5,116 nt of DNA, from assembly GCA_937884915.1 (NCBI GenBank), contig CALAAN010000229.1, positions 1 to 5,116 on the forward strand. Direction: 5' to 3'. Under the pieces are notes generated by a model that made no database searches, was not told the DNA's origin, and saw nothing but the letters and a program-made list of their open reading frames with translations. This document shows positions 1 through 5,000 of the stretch, one piece after another. Every line of letters begins with the position of its first letter. The first letter of the stretch is position 1. Position numbers and translations under genes: made by a program. The DNA is from an uncultured Oscillibacter sp. Lineage in GTDB: Bacteria > Bacillota > Clostridia > Oscillospirales > Oscillospiraceae.

Positions 1-62
1 ACATCCCTCCAATCTGCGCCTATTCTTACACAGCAAGTCAAAATGAACTTGAAATCTCTTTC

Positions 63-91
63 AGTATAACCGCAAATCATGTCCAAATAAA
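63..91 (-). promoter_or_regulatory. Weak candidate promoter for a gene beyond the left edge
   Basis: On the minus strand, TATACT (63-68) makes a good -10 box and lies 17 nt after TTTATT (86-91), a poor -35 box. It sits just past the operon terminator, where a new minus-strand transcription unit could begin. The window ends within a GGAGGGATG-like stretch on the minus strand (about 2-10). Only the -10 is convincing, so this is a tentative call. Confidence 0.25.
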
Positions 92-94
92 GAA

Positions 95-134
95 CATGCC
101 GCTCCGAAAAATTTACATTTTCCGGAGCGGCATG
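95..134 (-). terminator. Rho-independent terminator of the three-gene operon
   Basis: A perfect 12-bp inverted repeat (CATGCCGCTCCG at 95-106, its complement at 123-134) can be extended by A-T pairs around a short AT-rich loop. On the minus strand the stem is followed by the T-rich run TTCTTTATTT, whereas the plus-strand side is not T-rich, so it points to minus-strand termination. It lies about 100 nt after the stop codon of the membrane-protein gene and is the first convincing stop signal for that operon. Confidence 0.8.
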
Positions 135-230
135 TCAATTGCGCAGGTGTCTCGAATACCAGATTCGTTCCGATTTGTTCTATTTTCCCACAAAGTCACT
201 CGACTCCGTGAAGCATCTCCTATGGATTAT

Positions 231-725
231 TCAAAGCAGCGTGACGACCAGGGCTGTCAGCGCGGCAGCCACGGCAAACAGCGGTATTCCGCGCAAAAAC
301 GACGCAATATGCTTTTTCGGGTCCTGATAGTATTTCTTTTCCGGCAGGCAGGAAAAGCGAATGCGTTTGGTATTGCGCCACCAGAGCAGATCGATCACCA
401 AAAGGTCGAACAGTCCCAATCCTTCGCCCAGCGCAAGGAAGTACCAAAACGCCGGCATGTAACTGTTCAAGCTGAGCACATTTTTCAGCGCAAGCCCCAG
501 AACGGAAAACACGACCGAAAAAAGGAGAAGGTTGCTGAGCAGAATGGAAACGGTGGATTTTTCCTTCAGGCCATCCTTTGCAAGCTGCGGATCGCTTCGC
601 ACACGGCTCTGTACCTCCTCGGGATAGGAGCGCAGCCCAAGGAGATTTTTCCTGTCCGTGCCGGTTCCGAGAAAGCACATTCCCCAATACAGAAAATAAA
701 ACACAACGGCAATGATGATCTTCAT
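231..725 (-). CDS. Small integral membrane protein, unknown function, third gene of operon
   Basis: A 164-residue protein with four apparent membrane segments: residues about 3-19, 60-80, 92-115 and 145-163. Between helices 1 and 2 is a polar stretch with GTGTDRKNLLGLRSYP. After helix 3 comes a basic, tryptophan-rich segment (WWRNTKRIRF), which by the positive-inside rule should face the cytoplasm. I do not recognise a named family. The chosen ATG at 725 has GGGAG nine nt upstream (735-739), and that site lies over the end of the hydrolase gene. An ATG at 746 would add seven residues inside the hydrolase gene and has no better ribosome site. Only four nt separate it from the hydrolase stop, so the two genes are surely co-transcribed and probably translationally coupled. 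It lacks ABC permease, MATE or transporter signature motifs that I can see. Confidence is high for the gene and low for any role. Confidence 0.85.
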   Translation of the reverse strand: MKIIIAVVFYFLYWGMCFLGTGTDRKNLLGLRSYPEEVQSRVRSDPQLAKDGLKEKSTVSILLSNLLLFSVVFSVLGLALKNVLSLNSYMPAFWYFLALGEGLGLFDLLVIDLLWWRNTKRIRFSCLPEKKYYQDPKKHIASFLRGIPLFAVAAALTALVVTLL

Positions 726-729
726 ATAT

Positions 730-1587
730 TTACGCTCCCATTGCATTCAGAAAGCTGTGGATCGTGCGAATATAGCCGTCTGTTTTCAGTACCGTTGACA
801 GATGCCCGCCCGAAACATATTCGATTTTCGGCTCGTGCATCAATTTGATGAGATCTTTCTGCATCTCTCCCGAGAAAAAGTCCTGATCCGGCAGGATGAG
901 AAGGATTTTTCCCGCAAGCGCCGCAAAATCCGCCTCAGTCACGCCCTTCTGGTTCATAAGGTCGGCGAGCAGCCCCGAGATATGCACATCCTTTTCCTGC
1001 TTGAAATCCTTAAAGATCGTTTCAAACATATCCTGTGCGCAGGCGATCTCTTCTTCGCTTTCGTTGCGGATATGGCGCATGCTGGCCTTGATCAGTCTCG
1101 GTTTCAGCTTTTCATAGTTGCAGTGCTTCATGTACCAGAGCATCAGCGGTGCAAAGAAGTACTTCTTTTTCAGGCTCTTCAGCGTATTGGCGTCCATACC
1201 GCCGGTGGAAATGAGGATCAGTCCGCCCGTCTCCCCCGGGTACTTCTGCACATAGATCTGCGCGACCATGCCGCCGTCGCTCGCGCCGATAAAGATTGGC
1301 TTTTCAACGCCGAGTTTCTGAAAGAAAGCGTGCATTCCGGTGACAAGCTCCTGATTTGTGCGCAGCTCCTGCGGATAATCGAACAGCAGCACGCGCCCGT
1401 CGCGGGACAGGCCATCCACATAGTCCATCCACATTTCGAGCGTGTTCATCCCGCCGTTCAGAAACACAAGCGTTTTGCCGGTATCTTTTCCGCTTAGGAT
1501 ATATCGGTACTGCGCGCCGTCAACGGTCACAGTTTCGCACGGATGCGCCGCCGCAAACAGCTTTAACTTTTCCGAATATCGCAACAT
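730..1587 (-). CDS. Alpha/beta-hydrolase fold protein, second gene of operon
   Basis: A 285-residue cytoplasmic enzyme without a signal peptide. It has the alpha/beta-hydrolase order of motifs: an oxyanion-type loop LNGGMNT after the first core strand (residues 43-49, NGG replacing the usual HG), the nucleophile elbow GASDGG with Ser103, a likely acid Asp234 or Asp236 in ILPDQD, and the catalytic His262 in GGHLST. Residues about 135-225 form the variable cap, which is Lys- and Met-rich. The full triad is present, so an active esterase, lipase or C-C/C-X hydrolase is expected, but the substrate cannot be read. The start is fixed by GGAGGAG (1594-1600) six nt before ATG. It follows the oxidoreductase gene by 24 nt and precedes the membrane-protein gene by four nt. 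A plausible inference is that it hydrolyses a product or precursor of the oxidoreductase. Length is normal for the fold. Confidence 0.9.
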   Translation of the reverse strand: MLRYSEKLKLFAAAHPCETVTVDGAQYRYILSGKDTGKTLVFLNGGMNTLEMWMDYVDGLSRDGRVLLFDYPQELRTNQELVTGMHAFFQKLGVEKPIFIGASDGGMVAQIYVQKYPGETGGLILISTGGMDANTLKSLKKKYFFAPLMLWYMKHCNYEKLKPRLIKASMRHIRNESEEEIACAQDMFETIFKDFKQEKDVHISGLLADLMNQKGVTEADFAALAGKILLILPDQDFFSGEMQKDLIKLMHEPKIEYVSGGHLSTVLKTDGYIRTIHSFLNAMGA

Positions 1588-1611
1588 ATTTTTCTCCTCC
1601 GCTTTTGATTT

Positions 1612-2505
1612 TTAAGTCCAATTCTCGCCGTGCTCCACTGCAGCAAGATATGCGTAAAACTGCTCGTGCAGCTGTCGCATCTCGTCCGGCGCCTTCATAG
1701 CGTGGCGGTACATGAACACATTGCCGAAGCGGCTTTGAAATGTGATCTTCAGCGCCAGACGCATCACCGGCAGCGGAAGATAGCAGAATATCTGCATTTT
1801 GGCAGGCGATAAAGAAATGCCGTTTCGTGCCAGCGTTCTGAAATTTTCCCGCAGCGTCTTCGCCGTATGGGCCATGACCGTTCGATTTGCTCCGGCGTTT
1901 GCCGAATCGTCCGCTTCATAGTAGGCGTCCGCAATGGGTACGACCATCGCAAGGTGGCAAAGCTGCCATGCGTGCATATCCTTCACCTGCTGATACGGGA
2001 TCTTCGCGCGCCGGAACAGCGCCTTTAGCTGCTTCGCCTTCGCCGCCTGCTCGGGAGATCGAATGCCGAAGGTCGTAGGTTGAATGAGCCGCGGCGTCAG
2101 CGCCGCGTGGAGCACGCCGTCCTCAAATCCGCCGCCCGCGCCGGGAAAGGCAGGCAAGATCCGCCCGCCGCAAAGCTTCTCCCACAGGCCATAGTCCTCT
2201 AAGGAATTGACCATGGTCACGATACAGGGGCTTTGATTCTCCCGCAGCTGCATCAGCGCTTCATGCAGCTGATTTTCCCGCACGGTCAGAAAAATGAAAT
2301 CGTAGATGTCATCTTTGTGCAGCGTATCCAGCACCCGCACTTTCGCAGTGCGGACCGCTCCGCTTTTTTCATAGCGCAGCCCATTCTGCCGCAAACTTTC
2401 AAGCCGCCGCCCTCTCGCAAAAACCGCGGTCTCCGCGCCCGATTCTGCAAGCAGCGCCGCATACAGCGAGCCGATCACGCCCGCCCCATAAATTAAAACT
2501 CTCAT
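1612..2505 (-). CDS. ApbA/PanE-like NAD(P)-dependent oxidoreductase (paralogue B), first gene of operon
   Basis: A 297-residue protein of the ketopantoate-reductase-like (ApbA/PanE) family. The N-terminal Rossmann motif GAGVIG is at residues 7-12, followed by the family-typical ARG and NGLR segments near 30-44. The helical C-terminal domain begins near residue 175. In true ketopantoate reductase this domain opens with a catalytic Lys and Asn residues. Here the equivalent segment is QLCHLAMVVP (181-190), so Lys is replaced by Gln, and the Asn positions are Leu and Val. The reaction is therefore probably reduction or oxidation of another 2-oxo or 2-hydroxy compound, and the gene should not be called panE. 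The other oxidoreductase in the window shares the CH...P motif and the C-terminal HAMxAxDEM motif (268-276). The ATG at 2505 has AAGGTG nine nt upstream. A candidate operator lies about 50 nt upstream. The stop is TAA, 24 nt before the hydrolase gene. Confidence 0.88.
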   Translation of the reverse strand: MRVLIYGAGVIGSLYAALLAESGAETAVFARGRRLESLRQNGLRYEKSGAVRTAKVRVLDTLHKDDIYDFIFLTVRENQLHEALMQLRENQSPCIVTMVNSLEDYGLWEKLCGGRILPAFPGAGGGFEDGVLHAALTPRLIQPTTFGIRSPEQAAKAKQLKALFRRAKIPYQQVKDMHAWQLCHLAMVVPIADAYYEADDSANAGANRTVMAHTAKTLRENFRTLARNGISLSPAKMQIFCYLPLPVMRLALKITFQSRFGNVFMYRHAMKAPDEMRQLHEQFYAYLAAVEHGENWT

Positions 2506-2555
2506 ACCGTATCACACCTTAAAGGCATTTCACAACAGCCATATTTCACCGCAGC

Positions 2556-2574
2556 AGTTAGAGTTAACTAACTC
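2556..2574. promoter_or_regulatory. Candidate operator (GTTAG-N6-CTAAC) upstream of the three-gene operon
   Basis: AGTTAG (2556-2561) and CTAACT (2568-2573) form a perfect dyad with a 6-nt spacer. A second overlapping dyad, GAGTTA-AC-TAACTC (2561-2574), reuses half of it. The GTTAG-N6-CTAAC core and spacing are identical to the repeat at 4951-4970 in front of the other oxidoreductase gene. The site is 50 nt upstream of the ATG at 2505 and could block a promoter or act as a roadblock to read-through transcription. The symmetry suits a dimeric helix-turn-helix repressor such as TetR, which is an inference. No clear -10/-35 pair was found at the site itself. TTAACT inside it with ATATGG/TATGGC 17-18 nt later is only weak. 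Confidence 0.6.
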
Positions 2575-2580
2575 CATGCC

Positions 2581-2685
2581 CTATAAAAAGCCGCCTCTGC
2601 GGCTTTTCCGTGCTTTCGAAGTATTTTGCAGGCATTTTCTTTCCCTGTAAGCGGGTGAATCCCTGCGTTTGCTCCATAAATATTC
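2581..2685 (-). ncRNA. Putative short leader or small RNA between promoter and terminator
   Basis: A transcript started by the promoter at 2692-2720 and stopped at the hairpin at 2586-2607 would be about 105 nt long. It could form an outer stem GCAGG/CCTGC (2662-2666 with 2628-2632) enclosing a CCC/GGG pair (2653-2655 with 2643-2645), followed by the terminator hairpin. There is no Shine-Dalgarno-supported ORF in it. I do not recognise a known riboswitch or RNA family. The RNA is inferred only from the promoter-structure-terminator layout. It may instead be a leftover leader of a lost gene, or an attenuator for the downstream operon. Confidence 0.35.
2586..2607 (-). terminator. Intrinsic terminator or attenuator hairpin
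   Basis: AAAAGCCGC (2586-2594) and GCGGCTTTT (2599-2607) form a perfect 9-bp stem with a 4-nt loop. On the minus strand it ends in TTTTTATAGG, a usable U-tract. The plus-strand side has only four T's, so minus-strand use is favoured, although it could work weakly both ways. It lies about 80 nt downstream of the start point predicted for the promoter at 2692-2720 and just upstream of the operator and the 2505 gene. It either ends a short RNA or controls read-through into the operon. Confidence 0.75.
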
Positions 2686-2691
2686 AAATGT

Positions 2692-2720
2692 ACAGTAGCA
2701 AAAAATTCTTTTCCTGTCAA
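2692..2720 (-). promoter_or_regulatory. Near-consensus sigma-A promoter
   Basis: On the minus strand a perfect -35 box TTGACA (2715-2720) is followed after exactly 17 nt by TACTGT (2692-2697), preceded by TG at the extended -10 position. The spacer is AT-rich with a T-run. Transcription would start near 2685 and run left into the leader, the hairpin at 2586-2607 and, if that is passed, the operon starting at 2505. It lies about 90 nt after the end of the decayed exporter gene, so it is the best upstream promoter for the three-gene operon. Confidence 0.6.
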
Positions 2721-2811
2721 GACGCCGCTGCTCTTTCGGCAACTCGCACGATTTTCCATCTCCCTGCGTAGTCGGCGGCATACTGCACGATGACGCTGGG
2801 CTGCGATGGCT

Positions 2812-3659
2812 TCAGGCCCCGTCTCCGCCCCGCTGATTTTTGAGGAATTGGCGGTAAAATACCGCTTTTCGGCAGCGCTCGTCAGCACCTCCGTCACCGG
2901 AAAGGTCAGCCAGAACTGGTTCAGTCCGAAGCGCGAGAAAAGACATCCAAGCGGCACAAACAGCACGACCGTCCGCACCACCGTCAGCGCCGAGCTTTTG
3001 AAGCTCGAGCCCACCGCCTGGAAAAACACGGGGAAAGTCAGTGATGTGACCATCGGCAGGAAGCTGACGCCGACAAGGCGGAAGCCAGCCGTGCCGATCG
3101 CAATGACCTATGCATCCTTCGTAAAGACCCGCAGCAGCTGCTCCGGAAACAGGAGGAAGCACAGCGTTCCGAACACCATCAGCACAAGGCCGAACACAAC
3201 GGCGCTGGACAGCGTTTTCTTGCAGCGGTCGATATTCCTCGCCGCGTAGTTGTAGCTGATAATCGGGACGATGCAGGTCTGCATCGCGCCGAGCGGGATA
3301 AAGAAAAACGTCTGCCACTTATAGTAAAGGCCGAGTGCCGTGACCGCCTGATCGCAGAAGGTCGCCAGAATCAGGTTGAGCCCTAAGATGTAAAAGGTGT
3401 ACGCCGACTGCATCAGGATATTCGGCGCGCCGATGATCTGCGCGAACATCGGCGTTTTCATATCGCCGTTTGATTGGAGAATTTTCGTCCAGATGCTCTC
3501 TAAAAACAGGCCGAAGCTGAAAACGCACACGCTCCTGCCGTACACCGTGACATCTTGAATTACCGCCTCAGAGCCTGCCGACATCCGCGCGTAAAACGGC
3601 ATGATGAGATAGCAGACGACCGCAAATAAAAACCAAAGCACGACCGCCAGCGGCGTGCG
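2812..3659 (-). pseudogene. MATE-family exporter, broken (N-terminus and middle missing, amber stop, frameshift)
   Basis: Remnant of a MATE multidrug/cation antiporter, which normally has about 440-460 residues and 12 helices. Recognisable parts include SFGLFLESIWTKILQSNGDM, a segment around AYTFYILGLNLIL, ALGLYYKWQTFFFIPLG, QTCIVPIISYNYAARN and CKKTL. The first helices are missing, because the frame comes straight out of a MarR-like fragment near 3660. A central block seems deleted near 3425: AQIIGA runs directly into PNILMQ, where the family has several helices between them. A TAG codon at 3108-3110 interrupts the frame after LLRVFTKDA. The same frame resumes with VIAIGTAGF and FLPMVTSLTFPVFFQAVGSS through LTFPVTEV. 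Near 2863-2875 (a GAAAAGC run on the minus strand) the homology moves to another frame, where VFYRQFLKN leads to TGA at 2812. The whole is too damaged to encode a working transporter. It has no promoter of its own that I could find. Confidence 0.8.
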
Positions 3660-3866
3660 GCTTTCGACCGCGTCGAGCGTTTTCAACATGTCCGCCGCGT
3701 ATAGTTCGCCCTTATCGGACAGGATGAACGCCTTTTCGCGGCCATGGCTGCGCGTTTCGTCCTGAGTCAGCACGCCATCCCGCCGCATCTCGGAGATCAT
3801 ATTTGGCAGAAAATAGCTCTCGCGTATCGTGCAGAACACCAGCATCTCGTGGTAGCCGATGCCTTG
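3660..3866 (-). pseudogene. MarR-family regulator fragment fused in frame to the MATE remnant
   Basis: The residues upstream of the MATE part resemble the core of a MarR-type winged-helix regulator: GYHEMLVFCTIRE (helix region), MISEMRRDGVL, a wing-like segment with HGREKAFILSDKG, then the C-terminal helix ELYAADMLKTLDAVE. The N-terminal dimerisation region is absent. The sequence to the right is the terminator of the neighbouring gene, with no usable start codon. Only about seven residues lie between CTIR and MISEM, against roughly 23 in E. coli MarR. This suggests that a piece containing much of the DNA-recognition helix has been lost. Directly after DAVES the frame enters MATE sequence, so the regulator's end and the exporter's start were removed together. 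MarR-MATE gene pairs are common in Clostridia, so the likely origin is a decayed regulator-exporter operon. The assignment rests on motif resemblance only, and the right boundary is uncertain. Confidence 0.6.
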
Positions 3867-3895
3867 CCGGAGTCTGATTTTTCCGTGAGCGGGGC

Positions 3896-3926
3896 AAAAA
3901 AGAGCGCCCACCAAAAGGCGGGTGCT
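3896..3926 (-). terminator. Rho-independent terminator after the first oxidoreductase gene
   Basis: Arms at 3917-3926 and 3903-3912 form a 10-position GC-rich stem with one A-C mismatch and one G-U pair around a TTTT loop. On the minus strand it is followed by C and six T's (3901-3896). It begins 11 nt after the TGA of the gene ending at 3937, so that gene is a single-gene transcription unit. The MarR/MATE remnant begins immediately behind it. Confidence 0.88.
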
Positions 3927-3936
3927 TCCCCTTTGT

Positions 3937-4863
3937 TCACTTCAGATATTTTGCGCCTTCCCGCTCAAGATCCTGCCACACCGGATATTTCGCACCGTTT
4001 TCGTCGAAGAAGGCCTTCAAGTCGCGGTTCAGCGCGCTCATTTCGTCGGCCGCGTTCATGGCGTGGTCAGACGCACAGATCTTTCCAAGGCTCGTCGCGC
4101 ACATGAGCTTGGAAAAGCGCAGGCAGGTCTTGCGGTACGCCGCGCTCTCAAATTCCGCGTCGTCCTTGGGCAGGATTTCGTGTCCGGCGTTTTTGATGGC
4201 GCGGTAGCCCTCGATATTGGCGTCGATCAAGCGGCTTAAATAGACAGTGTCGCCCTTGAGCTTTTTGAGGTCGCCGCCCGTCTTATAGCAGGCGAACGCC
4301 ACCGGCAGCACGAATGCCGCGTGGCAGAGAAGGTAGTCCCCCATATTCGGCTCGTAGGCCACCTTATATTTCGTGCTGTCAAAGATCTGCCCGATGAGCG
4401 CTTCGTTCGACGGCGCGCCCGCAACCTGCCCGATCGTGATCTTCTTGAGGTCGACGGACGCCACGTACTCGCGCTCCCGATGGCCCGCCGAGGAGGCAAA
4501 GGCGAACATCACGTTTTTCTCCGGCAGCGACGCGCTCAGCGCGCTTGCGCGCACGTCGTTGCCCACAAAAACGATGTTTTTTGTCGGATTCGCCCGCAGG
4601 GTATTCAAAATCGCATCAAGCTGCGTATAGCGCAGGACGACGAAGATCACATCGTACTTGTCCTCCGCTTTCAGCTCCGTCACGACCGGAATTCGGCTGA
4701 CGGACATGCGGGGCGAAAATTTATCCTTGATCCGAAGGCCGTTTTTCCGGATGCTCTCGCCCCAGTCTCCCCGCGCCAGCAGGGTGACGTCCTTTCCCGC
4801 GCGGAAGAAATTCCGCGCCAGATTGCAGCCGAGCACACCCGCGCCGAATACTAAAATTTTCAT
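3937..4863 (-). CDS. ApbA/PanE-like NAD(P)-dependent oxidoreductase (paralogue A), monocistronic
   Basis: A 308-residue cytoplasmic protein with the Rossmann nucleotide-binding motif GAGVLG at residues 7-12, an LLARG segment at 28-32 that usually ends the second strand, and NGLR at 41-44. The C-terminal helical domain starts near 175 with GDYLLCHAAFVLPVAFACY. At this place ketopantoate reductase has its catalytic Lys and Asn, but here there are Leu, Ala and Leu, as in the second oxidoreductase of the window. The shared CH...P motif (180-187) and the HAMxAxDEM motif (267-275) mark both as one subfamily distinct from PanE. The substrate is unknown. ATG at 4863 is preferred because AGGAGA (4871-4876) lies seven nt upstream. 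An in-frame TTG two codons earlier would be too close to that site. The gene has its own promoter, operator and terminator and ends with TGA at 3937-3939. Confidence 0.9.
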   Translation of the reverse strand: MKILVFGAGVLGCNLARNFFRAGKDVTLLARGDWGESIRKNGLRIKDKFSPRMSVSRIPVVTELKAEDKYDVIFVVLRYTQLDAILNTLRANPTKNIVFVGNDVRASALSASLPEKNVMFAFASSAGHREREYVASVDLKKITIGQVAGAPSNEALIGQIFDSTKYKVAYEPNMGDYLLCHAAFVLPVAFACYKTGGDLKKLKGDTVYLSRLIDANIEGYRAIKNAGHEILPKDDAEFESAAYRKTCLRFSKLMCATSLGKICASDHAMNAADEMSALNRDLKAFFDENGAKYPVWQDLEREGAKYLK

Positions 4864-4950
4864 AGCCAAGTCTCCTATCCTAAAAATATCTATTGACTGC
4901 GTTCTGCCCTGTCTCGCTATGCTCTCGTTTCAATCGGCTCTTTTCTCAGT

Positions 4951-4970
4951 CGGTTAGTCATCTCTAACCG
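4951..4970. promoter_or_regulatory. Candidate operator (GTTAG-N6-CTAAC) over the transcription start
   Basis: CGGTTAG (4951-4957) and CTAACCG (4964-4970) are a perfect 7-bp inverted repeat with a 6-nt spacer. The repeat starts one nt after the -10 box of the promoter at 4972-5000, so a bound dimer would cover the start point and repress transcription. Its core and spacing are the same as at 2556-2573. A hairpin is possible, but no T-run follows on either strand, so a protein-binding site fits better. The regulator is not encoded in the window. Confidence 0.7.
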
Positions 4971-4971
4971 A

Positions 4972-5000
4972 AACATAGCAAATGACGGCGCAAAAGTCAA
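4972..5000 (-). promoter_or_regulatory. Sigma-A promoter of the first oxidoreductase gene
   Basis: On the minus strand TTGACT (4995-5000, five of six -35 positions) is followed by exactly 17 nt and TATGTT (4972-4977, a fair -10 box). The start point falls near 4965, inside the inverted repeat at 4951-4970, which gives a 5' leader of about 100 nt before the ATG at 4863. No terminator or recognisable riboswitch is seen in that leader. Confidence 0.7.

Noticed and set aside
153..167. Short inverted repeat CGAAT-N5-ATTCG after the operon's last gene
   Set aside because: It has only 5-bp arms, no T-tract and no second copy in the window. It is likely chance.
96..848. Plus-strand ORF of 250 codons across the membrane-protein gene
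   Set aside because: It is antisense to two well-supported minus-strand genes, starts inside the terminator stem, has no ribosome site, and its residue make-up is that of a shadow frame.
1612..2505. Calling either oxidoreductase panE (pantothenate biosynthesis)
   Set aside because: The catalytic Lys and Asn segment is replaced in both proteins, and no pantothenate gene is nearby.
2564..2677. A 37-codon minus-strand ORF inside the leader (starting MEQTQGF)
   Set aside because: It has no Shine-Dalgarno site and runs through the terminator hairpin and the operator, so it is probably fortuitous.
2720..2812. Protein-like minus-strand frame containing VIVQYAADYAGRW
   Set aside because: There is no start codon or ribosome site, and it closes with TGA within about 30 codons. 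It cannot be supported as a gene or gene tail.
2568..3053. Minus-strand ORF of 161 codons as an independent gene
   Set aside because: Its first third is the C-terminal part of the broken MATE exporter in the same frame as the upstream part. The remainder is read-on past the frameshift into the promoter and terminator region.
4321..4854. Plus-strand ORF of 177 codons opposite the first oxidoreductase gene
   Set aside because: It is Arg/His-rich and antisense to a clear Rossmann-fold gene, with no start signal. It is a shadow of GC-rich codons.
4864..4869. Upstream TTG start for the first oxidoreductase gene
   Set aside because: It lies only one nt from the AGGAGA ribosome site, whereas the ATG at 4863 has ideal 7-nt spacing and begins directly with the Rossmann strand.
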